Origin: Pseudanabaena sp.
GTDB lineage: Bacteria; Cyanobacteriota; Cyanobacteriia; Pseudanabaenales; Pseudanabaenaceae
Reading direction: 5' to 3'
Length of the DNA: 64,000 bases
Assembly (NCBI GenBank): GCA_003249015.1
Contig: QBLS01000003.1
Span: forward strand, 1 to 64,000
Position 1 is the first letter of the stretch; each line of letters starts with the position of its first letter. The notes under the pieces were generated by a model. That model did no database searches. It was given only the letters and a program-made list of their open reading frames with translations, and had not been told where the DNA came from. The position numbers were made by a program, and so were the translations under genes. Shown here piece by piece: positions 26,530 to 35,198 of this stretch.

Positions 26530-27768
26530 ATGGCTAAATCTAAAAAAATACACTTGTGGATTCCTGAACTTTTTAGTAGTAAGGGAGGGATTCAGGTATT
26601 TTCAGGATTTTTTCTACGTGCAATTCAGAACCTTTACCCGCAAGTTGATTTAGAAGTATTTATCAAAAATGATACCAATCAAATCATTCGCGATTACCTT
26701 AGCAAGACCGAGAAGATTTCTCCGTCTACTACGAGGTCTGAACAATCTCTGGATTTAGGGTCTAATTATGTTGAGCTACTTACGGCAAACAGCGAGCGCC
26801 TTGCCTCGATCCATTTTCATGGCACAGGTACAACTAAATCTCCTCTCAGAACAGTTATATTTGCCCTGCGCTTAATTCTGTCAGCGATCGCGCAAAAGCC
26901 TGACCTGATCATTATGACCCATCTCAATTTTGCGCCCATTGCCTTACTTCTTAAGAAAATACTTGGTATCAAATATGTCGCGATCGCCCATGGTGTAGAA
27001 GCATGGGATATAGAGAATCAATTACTTAAATCAGCACTGCATAATGCAAATTTGATCCTTGCGGTTAGCAACTATACACGCGATCGCCTTTACCAAGAAC
27101 AAAATTTAGCTCTCGAAAAGATGGCTATTTTGCACAATACCTTTGATGCAGACAATTGGAAAATTGCACCTAAACCTCAGTACTTGCTGACTAAGTATGG
27201 ACTTAACCCAGAGCAGAAGGTGATCTTAACAGTATCTCGATTGATTAAATCGGAACAGTACAAAGGCTATGACAAGCTACTAGAAGCCATGCCAGCTATT
27301 CGGCAAGTGATCCCCAATGTGCACTATCTGATTGTCGGGAAGGGCAGCGATCTCGATCGCCTTGAACAAATCATCAGACAGCATGATATCCAAGACTGTG
27401 TTACGCTAGCTGGCTTCATTCCTGACGAACAACTTTGTGACTATTACAATCTTTGCGATCTGTTTGCTATGCCCAGCAAAAGGGAAGGATTTGGGATTGT
27501 CTATCTAGAGGCTTTAGCCTGTGGTAAGCCTGCTCTAGGAGGTAATCTTGATGGGGCGATCGATGCTCTGTGTGATGGTAAGCTCGGGGCCTTGGTAAAT
27601 CCAGATAATTCAGAGGAAATAGCGGATACGGTGATAAATATTTTATTGGGAGACTATCACAATAAAATTATTTATCAGCCGCAAAAGTTAAGAGAAGAGA
27701 GTATTGATAACTTTGGATTTGAACGCTTTCAAAAAACTATAGGCGATCGCTTGCAGAGTTTGATATAG
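26530..27768 (+). CDS. Glycosyltransferase family 4
   Basis: A 412-residue GT-B fold glycosyltransferase that moves sugars from nucleotide donors to polysaccharides or glycolipids in the cytoplasm. The N-terminal acceptor domain starts HLWIPELFSSKGGIQVFSG. The C-terminal donor domain shows ILTVSRLIKSEQYKGYDKL in parts (TVSRLIKSE, YKGYDKLLEA), HYLIVGKGSDLDRLE, and the family signature KREGFGIVYLEALACGKP (EX7E-type). It is a lone gene, so no polysaccharide can be assigned. Its stop codon lies inside the left end of a family C miniature element. Confidence 0.9.
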   Translation: MAKSKKIHLWIPELFSSKGGIQVFSGFFLRAIQNLYPQVDLEVFIKNDTNQIIRDYLSKTEKISPSTTRSEQSLDLGSNYVELLTANSERLASIHFHGTGTTKSPLRTVIFALRLILSAIAQKPDLIIMTHLNFAPIALLLKKILGIKYVAIAHGVEAWDIENQLLKSALHNANLILAVSNYTRDRLYQEQNLALEKMAILHNTFDADNWKIAPKPQYLLTKYGLNPEQKVILTVSRLIKSEQYKGYDKLLEAMPAIRQVIPNVHYLIVGKGSDLDRLEQIIRQHDIQDCVTLAGFIPDEQLCDYYNLCDLFAMPSKREGFGIVYLEALACGKPALGGNLDGAIDALCDGKLGALVNPDNSEEIADTVINILLGDYHNKIIYQPQKLREESIDNFGFERFQKTIGDRLQSLI

Positions 27769-27880
27769 CAATCCTAAATGAGTTGTGAGAGGCTTCGACT
27801 TCGCTCAGCCAACCTATATTGTTGGCTGAGCGAAGTCGAAGCCATATTTTTTTCATAAATGATTTTAGGACTGCTACATA
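27764..27880. repeat. Complete miniature inverted-repeat element, family C
   Basis: About 117 bp. Ends TATAGCAATCCTAAAT and ATTTTAGGACTGCTACATA are inverted matches. The middle is a perfect hairpin at 27791-27843 (GGCTTCGACTTCGCTCAGCC arms, CTATATT loop). The left end supplies the stop codon of the glycosyltransferase. A half-copy of the inner arm is visible near 11748-11764 (CTAAGCGAAGTCGGAGCC). Confidence 0.75.
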
Positions 27881-27953
27881 GCCTAAAGAGATTGTTCCAC
27901 CCTCTACGCGGGCGGAACAACCTTATGGGTTTCAATTAAACCAAGTTACTTAA
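27881..27953. repeat. Miniature element, family B, degenerate copy
   Basis: TTGTTCC-CCC and GGG-GGAACAA stem at 27892-27920, followed by AATTAAACCAAGTTACTTAA, which matches the right end of the family B element. That end overlaps the stop codon of the EamA gene. Confidence 0.6.
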
Positions 27954-28963
27954 ATTCCCTTAAACCCAATATTTATATCCATTGCGTCATGTACATCTAA
28001 CTTGTTTAATTGCTTACCTGACTTAGATTGGCGTAGCGCACCAATGGAGCTGAGAGTAACACCTAGCAATAATAGACTTCCACCCCAATATTGAGCATAG
28101 GTGGGAACTTCGCCCAGTAATAAATAAGCCATCACAATAGCAATGATGGGATTGAGTAAACTTGCAACATTTAATTCAGTAGCACTAGCTTTTTTTAAAC
28201 CCACTAGCCAGCATAACTGCCCTAACACAACGATGACAGCAGCATAAAGGATCATCCATTTCCAGAGAAATGGAGAAAGCACATCGGCAAGATGCTCTGC
28301 CCCATACAGTAAGTTAGCTAGTACAAAAAAGATCCAAGTTCCTACGAAATTTCGGTAGAGCGCGATAATTCCTATGGGAATTGATCGCAGTTGCAGTTTA
28401 CTTACAACTGTTGAAATGGCAACAATTACAGCAGCGATCGCGACAAATATTTCTCCATTTCCAAGGTGCAATTTGAACATTGATTGATTGCTAGAAACAT
28501 TTAAAAATGCAGTTAATACTGATCCAGCAAATAAAATGAGACAACCAGCAACAGTCCAATAGTTAATTTTAGTTTTTAAGAGCCAAACACTAAGAATCAA
28601 GGTAACTATTGGTTCGATGCGTCCAATTAATACTACGTTAGTCACATTGGTCTGCTCCAGCGCCGTAAAAATTAGCCAAGGAACGATCGCTCCTGACAAA
28701 ACACTGGTAAAAGTTAAGCCAATCCAATCTTTTCGAGTTAAAGCGCGTAAATTATGTAGACTCCAATGCTTATAAAAGACGAAAACCATCAAACCAAAGG
28801 CACAAATATTTCCCACAAATAAAACATTACAAGGAGATATGGGATTTCTACCCTCGACTAGATTATTGCCACCGATGTCTATAAGCCTACGAGTAACTGA
28901 ATTAGAAGATGCAAAGATTACTACCGCTAGGGCGAGATAAGCCGAACTAAAAACTCTATTCAA
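27950..28963 (-). CDS. EamA-family (DMT) transporter
   Basis: A 337-residue inner-membrane protein with ten predicted helices in two repeats, the layout of drug/metabolite exporters. Typical features are the N-terminal SSAYLALAVVIFASSNS, LSGAIVPWLIFTALEQTNVT in parts (GAIVPWLIFTALEQT) and VASLLNPIIAIVMAYLLLGE near the C-terminus. The substrate is unknown. Its stop codon lies in a family B element end. It stands alone between miniature elements. Confidence 0.88.
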   Translation of the reverse strand: MNRVFSSAYLALAVVIFASSNSVTRRLIDIGGNNLVEGRNPISPCNVLFVGNICAFGLMVFVFYKHWSLHNLRALTRKDWIGLTFTSVLSGAIVPWLIFTALEQTNVTNVVLIGRIEPIVTLILSVWLLKTKINYWTVAGCLILFAGSVLTAFLNVSSNQSMFKLHLGNGEIFVAIAAVIVAISTVVSKLQLRSIPIGIIALYRNFVGTWIFFVLANLLYGAEHLADVLSPFLWKWMILYAAVIVVLGQLCWLVGLKKASATELNVASLLNPIIAIVMAYLLLGEVPTYAQYWGGSLLLLGVTLSSIGALRQSKSGKQLNKLDVHDAMDINIGFKGI

Positions 28964-29004
28964 AACTTTTATGGGTTAATTTAAGCAGCTAGGCATAAAT
29001 AATA

Positions 29005-29120
29005 CTAAGTAGCTCAGCCCTTAAGTAGCAAATAAGTAGCAAACCAAGAAAGTTGTTCCGCCCGCGCAACGGGCGGAACAACTTTCGGCTCTAGGATTTT
29101 AATTATGTTGAGCTATTTAA
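29005..29120. repeat. Miniature element, family B, copy 2
   Basis: Left end TAAGTAGCTCAG, right end TTTTAATTATGTTGAGCTATT. The core hairpin at 29049-29085 has AAAGTTGTTCCGCCCG arms. The left flank contains several extra TAAGTAGC copies, as if ends had been duplicated. Confidence 0.7.
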
Positions 29121-29487
29121 CTTCATTAGCAGGAAATGTTACCACTCTTCCCTTCCTAACTGCGACTACAACATCATAGGTAGCACAGTAAGTAAAAGTG
29201 ACGTTGCTAGCCTTGCTGTATAGGCTAACCACCATGCCAGCTCCACCTGGCTGCACTCCCAATGGCATCAAATCCCCAAAGAACCAGCGCCGTAATTGAT
29301 CCCCACTACCGATCTGTCCTTTATTCTTAGTGATGGTTTCAATATGCTTTTCTGCTTCTGTCTTTTCAGCAGCGATCGCTGCGACCTGATTTTGAAGGCT
29401 GAATGTACGAATCGCCACATCGCCAACACTTATAAAACCAGCTAGAGCAACAGTGGTTAATAAGGGGGCAAAACCTCTGATATTCAT
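29113..29487 (-). CDS. Small exported or membrane-anchored hypothetical protein
   Basis: About 124 residues from the ATG at 29487 (MNIRGFAPLL), which has AGG about ten bases upstream. The frame stays open to 29535, but that extension is encoded by the end of a miniature element and is probably not translated. A hydrophobic N-terminus (APLLTTVALAGFISVG) is followed by a coiled segment (AAIAAEKTEAEKHIETI) and a small globular C-terminus with FTYCATYDVVVAVRKGRVV. No family recognised. The stop codon lies in a family B element. Confidence 0.6.
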   Translation of the reverse strand: MNIRGFAPLLTTVALAGFISVGDVAIRTFSLQNQVAAIAAEKTEAEKHIETITKNKGQIGSGDQLRRWFFGDLMPLGVQPGGAGMVVSLYSKASNVTFTYCATYDVVVAVRKGRVVTFPANEVK

Positions 29488-29519
29488 CGTAAACATACCT
29501 AATTTGATAGTTTTGAGTT

Positions 29520-29616
29520 CTAAGTAGCTAGGCATAAGTAAACTAAAAAGCTGTCCCGCCCGCTACGTGGGAGGGACAGCTTTTGGTTTTCGGTTTTAAT
29601 TATGGTGAACTACTTA
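29520..29616. repeat. Miniature element, family B, copy 3
   Basis: About 97 bp, CTAAGTAGCTAGG to GGTGAACTACTTA. Core hairpin 29546-29584 with AAAAGCTGTCCC arms and a CCCGCTACGTGGG centre. Confidence 0.75.
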
Positions 29617-30134
29617 CACATCTAAATCATCTATGATCCTGATAATGCAAGGCTAAAGTTATGCTGTGAGTTCCATGAGTCTAAAATTAAATTGAGCAAT
29701 GCAAAAACTCAGCTTTTGCTCAGTCATGGTTAAGACCAATTCTTAAGTGGGAAAGGAATAAGTAAACTAAGAACTAGAATTTGTTCCATTATATTTAGAA
29801 GTATTGATGAACTGAGCTTTCAATAGAATTTTGATCAAGCTTAATCAAAAAAGTGCTGTAGAAGACCAAACAACTTATCAAGAGGATGTAATAGATATCT
29901 ATAGCTGTAGTTATTCTTGTTAGAACATAAAATCCATAAGATGAGTGGCGGCACTTCTTGGATTTTGATTTTGTTCTCATATAAGTGATTACATCTATTA
30001 CATCTATATGATGGAATGCAGAGCTTGAGTAAGCAATTTTGACTGTGCGGAAAAACTGGAACAAAGCAAGCTTTGCCGTACACCATTGCAAATTAGAGCG
30101 ATAAGCTCACTACAAATTTTTAGAGAATTAAAAA
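29617..30134. other. Intergenic region upstream of the Nit1C flavoprotein, no gene seen
   Basis: Two overlapping minus-strand ORFs of 98 and 81 codons occur here but have poor composition and no motif; I do not call them. No NtcA-type GTA-N8-TAC motif was found by eye in the 150 bases before the start at 30135. Confidence 0.45.
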
Positions 30135-31430
30135 ATGACAAATCACTATTCCGTTGTAATTGTTGGTGGTGGTCAAGCAGGTTTGTCCATCAGCTACTGT
30201 CTAAAAGAACGGGGCGTTGAACATATTATCTTTGAGAAAAGCCAGATTGCTAGTGCATGGCGATCGCAGCGTTGGGATTCCTTTTGCCTCGTTACTCCCA
30301 ACTGGCAATGTCAATTACCTGGGTATCCCTACAATGGCGATCAGCCAGAAGGATTCATCAAAAAAGATGAAATAGTGGAGTATATCGAAAGCTATGCGCG
30401 GTCTTTTAATCCACTAATCAAGGAAGGGGTAGAAGTGCTGAACTTGAGACGGGGCGATCGCAATATATTTGAGCTAAGTACTACCATTGGCGACTACACC
30501 GCCGACCAAGTAGTCATTGCCACAGGTGCATATCATCGACCCAAAATCCCCACAATTTCGGAACGATTACCACAGCATGTTCAGCAATTACATTCTTCTC
30601 AATATAAAAATCCTGAATCACTGCCTAACGGTGCGGTGCTGGTAATTGGTACAGGTCAATCAGGCTGCCAGATTGCCGAAGACCTACACCTTGCAGGTCG
30701 TCAAGTTCATCTCTGTGTGGGTGGTGCGCCGCGATCGCCGCGCCGCTATAGAGGCAAGGACGCTGTGGAATGGTTAGCGATGATGGGTTACTATGACCTA
30801 TCCATCGATCAGCACCCCCAAAAAGAGAAAGTGCGAGCTAAAGCAAATCACTATCTCACAGGTCGAGATGGCGGTCGGGAAATCGATTTGCGCCGCTTTG
30901 CTCTGGAGGGAATGCAGCTTCACGGCAGACTTAAAAACATCACTCGCAAAGAAAATTCAGCTAGCCTAGAATTCTTTGATGACCTCAAGGTTAATCTCGA
31001 TAATGCCGATGCTGTTTCAGAAAGTATCAAACGCACCATTGACAGCTTTATTGAAAAAAATCAGATCGAAGCCCCCACTGAAGCCCCCTATCAACCCCTA
31101 TGGCAGCCAGAAATGGATGTGCCTGAAATCAATCTGGCTGAAGCAAATATTAGTACAGTGATTTGGTGTACGGGCTTTAAGTCGGATTTTGGTTGGATCG
31201 AGATTCCAGTATTTGATGGAAAAGGATACCCAGGGCATGATCGCGGTGTGACTGAGGTAAGAGGACTATATTTCTTGGGTTTACCTTGGCTCTACACATG
31301 GGGTTCAGGTAGATTTTCGGGTGTAGCGAAGGATGCCACCTATCTAGCTGATTACATCATGGCGCGGCGGCGGGTTGCCCAATCGCAAAATGATTGGACA
31401 GTGGTAAATGAGTTTCTATTAGGTTCTTAA
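30135..31430 (+). CDS. MSMEG_0569/Nit1C-family flavin-dependent oxidoreductase
   Basis: A 431-residue flavoprotein monooxygenase-type enzyme. An FAD-binding GGGQAG motif lies at residues 11-16 and an NADPH-type GTGQSG at 172-177. The stretch AWRSQRWDSFCLVTPNWQ (41-57) and the late YLFLGLPWLYTWGSGRF-like segment (here YFLGLPWLYTWGSGRF) are characteristic of the flavoprotein of the Nit1C cluster. It begins that cluster but is separated from the rest by a hairpin terminator and a new promoter. The substrate is unknown; the cluster is tied experimentally to cyanide assimilation in other bacteria. Confidence 0.9.
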   Translation: MTNHYSVVIVGGGQAGLSISYCLKERGVEHIIFEKSQIASAWRSQRWDSFCLVTPNWQCQLPGYPYNGDQPEGFIKKDEIVEYIESYARSFNPLIKEGVEVLNLRRGDRNIFELSTTIGDYTADQVVIATGAYHRPKIPTISERLPQHVQQLHSSQYKNPESLPNGAVLVIGTGQSGCQIAEDLHLAGRQVHLCVGGAPRSPRRYRGKDAVEWLAMMGYYDLSIDQHPQKEKVRAKANHYLTGRDGGREIDLRRFALEGMQLHGRLKNITRKENSASLEFFDDLKVNLDNADAVSESIKRTIDSFIEKNQIEAPTEAPYQPLWQPEMDVPEINLAEANISTVIWCTGFKSDFGWIEIPVFDGKGYPGHDRGVTEVRGLYFLGLPWLYTWGSGRFSGVAKDATYLADYIMARRRVAQSQNDWTVVNEFLLGS

Positions 31431-31477
31431 AGAATCAAGGGGCGGCGCAAAGCCCCGCCCCTTGATTCTTTAAGAAC
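31423..31477 (+). terminator. Hairpin ending the flavoprotein transcript
   Basis: GTTCTTAAAGAATCAAGG and its complement flank a GGCGG-CGCAAAGC-CCGCC core. The stem includes the flavoprotein stop codon. Confidence 0.75.
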
Positions 31478-31569
31478 TATTGATTTCAATAGGCTAGCGA
31501 TCGCTAAATGTTATAACTTTGCGACTAATCCATTTCATGACTATTGATTAAAATAGAGTTCACTTTTTC

Positions 31570-31612
31570 GTAACTAGAGATACAAAGTACGGAGTTAACT
31601 AGCGACTAACCT
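31570..31612 (+). promoter_or_regulatory. NtcA-activated promoter of the Nit1C core operon
   Basis: GTA (31570-31572), eight bases, TAC (31581-31583) is a perfect NtcA box. TAACCT at 31607-31612 matches TAN3T 23 bases further on, the spacing of class II NtcA promoters. The first gene starts at 31670. This predicts induction on nitrogen starvation, as reported for the Synechocystis homologue sll0783. Confidence 0.75.
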
Positions 31613-31669
31613 GAAGTAGCTTAGATAGCTCACCCATTAGTCGCTACTAGAAAAGAAGGGAAAATTACA

Positions 31670-32152
31670 ATGCCTGAAGTTACTGCACCCGCACACCAAA
31701 CTGGTGACTTTTTTGTCAATTACGAGGAGAAAGTATTTGAAGATGTGAAAGCTGAACCAGGGGAGAAAGCCCTAGTTACTTTCCACACAGTTGCTTTTGA
31801 AGGTTCGATTGGGTTTGTGAATCTATTGCAAGCCACCAGATTACTTCGCAAAGGCTTTGAGACTTCTATTCTCCTCTATGGTCCTGGGGTAACTCTTGGC
31901 GTACAACGGGGCTTCCCCAAATTAGGTGATGCTGCTTTCCCTGGACATCAAAACTTCAATGACCAGATTTCTAAATTTATGTCTGAAGGTGGCAAAGTTT
32001 ATGCTTGCCGCTTTGCACTTCAGGCTCTCTATGGACATGGTGAACCTTCTCTAATTCCTGGAATCCGTCCCATTAGCCCACTCGATGTCCTAGATATCAT
32101 TCTGCTACATCGTAAGGATAATGCCTTTATTCTTGATACTTGGACTCTATAG
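31670..32152 (+). CDS. Sll0783/MSMEG_0572-family nitrogen-starvation protein
   Basis: A 160-residue protein of the family named after Synechocystis Sll0783, which is induced by nitrogen starvation and needed there for polyhydroxybutyrate accumulation. Recognisable parts are [48 protein letters not shown] and [15 protein letters not shown]. Its biochemical role is unknown; the fold looks like the DsrE-like alpha/beta type. It is the first gene behind the NtcA promoter, with GAAGGGAAAAT as ribosome-binding region, and the nitrilase starts 21 bases after its stop. Confidence 0.92.
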   Translation: MPEVTAPAHQTGDFFVNYEEKVFEDVKAEPGEKALVTFHTVAFEGSIGFVNLLQATRLLRKGFETSILLYGPGVTLGVQRGFPKLGDAAFPGHQNFNDQISKFMSEGGKVYACRFALQALYGHGEPSLIPGIRPISPLDVLDIILLHRKDNAFILDTWTL

Positions 32153-32173
32153 CACCTTCATTTAGGATAAATC

Positions 32174-33166
32174 GTGGATTATTCACGCAAGGTCAGAGCG
32201 GCGGCAGTACAGATTAGTCCTGTACTGTTTAGCCGAGATGGAACAACTGAGAAGGTATTGCAGGCGATCGCTAAAGCTGCCCATGAAGGCGCTCAGATTG
32301 TTGTTTTCCCAGAAACATTTGTTCCTTATTACCCTTACTTTTCCTTTGTCCAGCCCCCTGTTTTGATGGGTAAGGAACATATGCGACTTTATGAAGAAGC
32401 CGTTGTTGTTCCTAGCCCTGTGACAGAAGCGGTCAGCCAAGCAGCGCGATCGCATGGTGTGGTGGTGGTACTAGGTGTCAATGAGCGCGACGGTGGTTCT
32501 CTCTATAACACACAGCTAATTTTTGATGCTGATGGAACCTTGCTACTGAAACGCCGCAAGATTACGCCGACCTACCATGAGCGCATGGTCTGGGGACAGG
32601 GTGACGGTGCAGGGTTAAAAGTTGTCGATACCAATGTTGGTAAGGTGGGCGCTTTAGCCTGTTGGGAACATTACAACCCCTTGGCACGATTCGCACTCAT
32701 GGCGCAACAGGAACAGATCCACTGCGCCCAGTTCCCTGGATCGTTAGTCGGTCAAATATTTGCCGATCAAATTGAAGTTACCATCCGTCACCATGCCCTT
32801 GAGGCTGGCTGCTTTGTGATCAACGCGACGGGGTGGTTATCCCCTGAGCAGGTCAGTCAGATTACTACGGATGAAAAGCTACAAAAAGCCCTAAGTGGTG
32901 GTTGTAACACTGCAATTATTGGGCCAGAGGGAAATCATCTCTGTCCACCAATTTTGGATGGCGAAGGGATGGCGATCGCCGATTTGGACTTCTCTTTGAT
33001 TACGAAGCGTAAGCGAATGATGGACTCGATCGGGCATTATGCCCGTCCTGATCTGCTGAAGTTACATCTCAATGCCGAACCCTTTTCTGGATTCCAATCC
33101 AATCTAAACATTAGCGAAACAATTGAAGCAAGCCATGAAACCTCCATTACCTCCATTTACCCTTGA
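32174..33166 (+). CDS. Nit1-subfamily nitrilase
   Basis: A C-N hydrolase that converts organic nitriles to carboxylate and ammonia. The catalytic triad is visible: E47 ([10 protein letters not shown]), K129 ([10 protein letters not shown]) and C163 (ACWEHYNPL). The 330-residue length and the YYPYFSF region fit the Nit1 branch. It starts with GTG, 10 bases after AGGAT. The gene is the catalytic centre of the Nit1C cluster, whose presence correlates with growth on cyanide as nitrogen source. Its last 32 bases overlap the following small gene, indicating translational coupling. Confidence 0.93.
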   Translation: MDYSRKVRAAAVQISPVLFSRDGTTEKVLQAIAKAAHEGAQIVVFPETFVPYYPYFSFVQPPVLMGKEHMRLYEEAVVVPSPVTEAVSQAARSHGVVVVLGVNERDGGSLYNTQLIFDADGTLLLKRRKITPTYHERMVWGQGDGAGLKVVDTNVGKVGALACWEHYNPLARFALMAQQEQIHCAQFPGSLVGQIFADQIEVTIRHHALEAGCFVINATGWLSPEQVSQITTDEKLQKALSGGCNTAIIGPEGNHLCPPILDGEGMAIADLDFSLITKRKRMMDSIGHYARPDLLKLHLNAEPFSGFQSNLNISETIEASHETSITSIYP

Positions 33167-33551
33167 AACAGCTAAGGCGAAAGTACAAGCTGCGGAAGAT
33201 GCTTGGAACACTAGAGATCCTGAGCGCGTCGCCCTCGCCTACACCGAGGATTCGGAATGGCGGAACCGTGCGGAATTCTTTAGTGGACGCGAAGCTATTG
33301 TTGCCTTTCTCAAAAGAAAGTGGGCAAAGGAACTAGACTATCGCCTACGCAAAGAGCTATGGAGTTTCATGGATAACCGAATTTCGGTTTGCTTTGAGTA
33401 TGAATGGCATGATGATTCGGGTTATTGGTATCGCGCCTACGGTAATGAGAATTGGGAGTTTGCGGAAAATGGGTTGATGCGCCGCCGCCAAGCCAGTATT
33501 AATGATGTGCAGATTACAGAAGCCGATCGCAAGTTTCGTTGGGAGCGCTAG
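33135..33551 (+). CDS. NTF2-like (DUF1348-type) protein within the Nit1C operon
   Basis: A 138-residue protein with the NTF2-like fold features [20 protein letters not shown] in parts ([28 protein letters not shown]), [13 protein letters not shown] and [10 protein letters not shown]. These fit the DUF1348 branch. The ATG at 33135 is preferred over a TTG at 33123. It overlaps the nitrilase and its stop codon directly abuts the next start (TAG ATG), so it is fully embedded in the operon. It is not one of the seven proteins usually listed for Nit1C, making it an accessory member. Function unknown; small-molecule binding is plausible. Confidence 0.85.
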   Translation: MKPPLPPFTLETAKAKVQAAEDAWNTRDPERVALAYTEDSEWRNRAEFFSGREAIVAFLKRKWAKELDYRLRKELWSFMDNRISVCFEYEWHDDSGYWYRAYGNENWEFAENGLMRRRQASINDVQITEADRKFRWER

Positions 33552-34631
33552 ATGAATAAACAGAAGCTAATCACAGAGCTACAGACTAAGGGACTAAAGT
33601 TAATTGATCCTGCGGAACGCAGCGGACGTAAAGGCGGAGCAGGTCCCTCTGACCATCGAGCCGTTTCTATTGATGGAACGACGGTGATGGTTCCGATATT
33701 TAACAGTTCGGCGGCAACATCTCCCTATGGTATTGAGACGCAAAGTAATGGCGAAATATTACTGACTTCTGAACAATCTGTTATTAGTCCCATCCATTTC
33801 CCCAAGTCACCTAAGTTTTATGAACTTAGCACCAGTGATGGCATTCCCTATTGGAAGATTGCCCTACTGCATAGCCATGATGTTCTCGCCACCACAGTTC
33901 TCCAAAATTGTATTCGCTATAATCACCAAGAAACAGCTTGCCAATTCTGCGCGATCGGTCAATCCCTAGAAGCAGAGCGAACGATCGCTCGCAAAACTCC
34001 GTCTCAGCTTGCCGAAGTTGCAGAAGCCGCAGTCAGACTCGATGGAGTCAAAAACATGGTGATGACCACAGGCACGCCCAACACGACCGATCGCGGTGCA
34101 GCCTATTTAACTGAATGCGCTAGAGCGATCAAGGCAAGTGTAGATATTCCCATCCAAGCACAATGCGAACCTCCCGATGATTTTGGTTGGTTTGTGCGGA
34201 TGAAAGATGCGGGTGTGGATACCTTGGGAATGCACCTTGAAGCCGCTGATCCTGAAGTTCGCGCCAAAATCATGGCTGGCAAAGCTAGCGTTCCCCTAGA
34301 CTATTATTTTCAAGCCTTTGGAGAGGCGGTGAAAGTATTTGGATGGGGACAGGTTAGTACTTACCTATTGGCAGGGCTAGGGGATACGGTGCAAACCTTA
34401 GTCGCAACCTGCGATCACCTGATCAACATGGGTGTTTATCCCTTTGTAGTTCCCTTTGTACCGATTAGTGGCACACCCTTGGCTAGCCATTCCGCGCCAA
34501 CTACGGAGTTTATGTTTGAGATTTACGAACAAGTGGGCGCTTTACTGAAGCGATCGCAAATGTCCTCGGCTGACATTAAAGCTGGTTGCGCCAAGTGCGG
34601 CGCTTGTTCAGCACTATCTCTGTTTGAGTAA
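33552..34631 (+). CDS. MSMEG_0568-family radical SAM protein
   Basis: A 359-residue radical S-adenosylmethionine enzyme of the Nit1C cluster. The presumed cluster-binding cysteines are C120, C130 and C133 (a CX9CX2C spacing, in NCIRYNHQETACQFC), wider than the common CX3CX2C. A second cysteine set, C346, C349 and C352 (CAKCGAC), sits at the extreme C-terminus and may hold an auxiliary cluster. The central barrel shows MVMTTGTPNTTDRG and GMHLEAADPEVR. The start codon abuts the previous stop. The reaction is unknown. Confidence 0.9.
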   Translation: MNKQKLITELQTKGLKLIDPAERSGRKGGAGPSDHRAVSIDGTTVMVPIFNSSAATSPYGIETQSNGEILLTSEQSVISPIHFPKSPKFYELSTSDGIPYWKIALLHSHDVLATTVLQNCIRYNHQETACQFCAIGQSLEAERTIARKTPSQLAEVAEAAVRLDGVKNMVMTTGTPNTTDRGAAYLTECARAIKASVDIPIQAQCEPPDDFGWFVRMKDAGVDTLGMHLEAADPEVRAKIMAGKASVPLDYYFQAFGEAVKVFGWGQVSTYLLAGLGDTVQTLVATCDHLINMGVYPFVVPFVPISGTPLASHSAPTTEFMFEIYEQVGALLKRSQMSSADIKAGCAKCGACSALSLFE

Positions 34632-34634
34632 ATA

Positions 34635-34668
34635 AGCGATATAAGGTGCTTTTGCGCCTTATATCGCT
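34635..34668 (+). repeat. Hairpin inside the Nit1C operon
   Basis: AGCGATATAAGG and CCTTATATCGCT with a TGCTTTTGCG loop, in the 60-base spacer after the radical SAM gene. It could lower expression of the two distal genes or stabilise the upstream message. Confidence 0.7.
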
Positions 34669-34691
34669 AGCAAGCAACCAATGTAAATAGA

Positions 34692-35198
34692 ATGAACAGT
34701 CCTGCTTATATTTTTAAATTAGCTTCCACTATGGAAGAGATTGACGCATACTTCCAACTACGCAGAGATATCTTTGTCGAGGAACAGTATGTATTTGAAG
34801 AGAATGATGTCGATGATATTGATACAATTGCCCATCCCATCGTGGCAATCGATACCAGTAACAGTAAAGTTGTGGGCGTAGTCAGAATCTACGAGAAAGA
34901 GAAAGGGATCTGGTATGGCGGACGACTCGGCACACACAAAGACTATCGGCGCGGTTGGCAAATCGGCAAAGGCCTAATTTACAAAGCTGTCACTACAGCT
35001 AACACTTGGGGATGCGATCGCTTTTTAGCAACAGTGCAAATTCAAAATGTGAGATTTTTTCAACGCTTGCATTGGACATCCCTTGAAGAAATGACAATCT
35101 GCGATCGCCCCCATCATTTTATGGAAGCAGATCTCAACTTCTATCCACCTAACGAGGAAGTTATTCCTATGCTTCCTTGCGACCTAGAGGCCTCCTAA
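34692..35198 (+). CDS. MSMEG_0567/Sll0786-family N-acyltransferase
   Basis: A 168-residue GNAT-fold acyltransferase. Landmarks are YFQLRRDIFVEEQYVFEEND, split as FQLRRDIFVEEQ and DVDDIDTIAHPIVA, the acyl-CoA binding region GRLGTHKDYRRGWQIGKGLI in parts (RLGTHKDYRRG, QIGKGL), and FFQRLHWTSLEEM. In mycobacteria this domain is fused to an AIR-synthase-like domain; here, as in Synechocystis, they are separate genes that overlap by one base. The acyl acceptor is not known. Confidence 0.9.
   Translation: MNSPAYIFKLASTMEEIDAYFQLRRDIFVEEQYVFEENDVDDIDTIAHPIVAIDTSNSKVVGVVRIYEKEKGIWYGGRLGTHKDYRRGWQIGKGLIYKAVTTANTWGCDRFLATVQIQNVRFFQRLHWTSLEEMTICDRPHHFMEADLNFYPPNEEVIPMLPCDLEAS

Noticed and set aside
29795-30091. 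Minus-strand ORF of 98 codons upstream of the flavoprotein
   Set aside because: Poor amino-acid composition, a competing overlapping ORF in another frame, and no motif.
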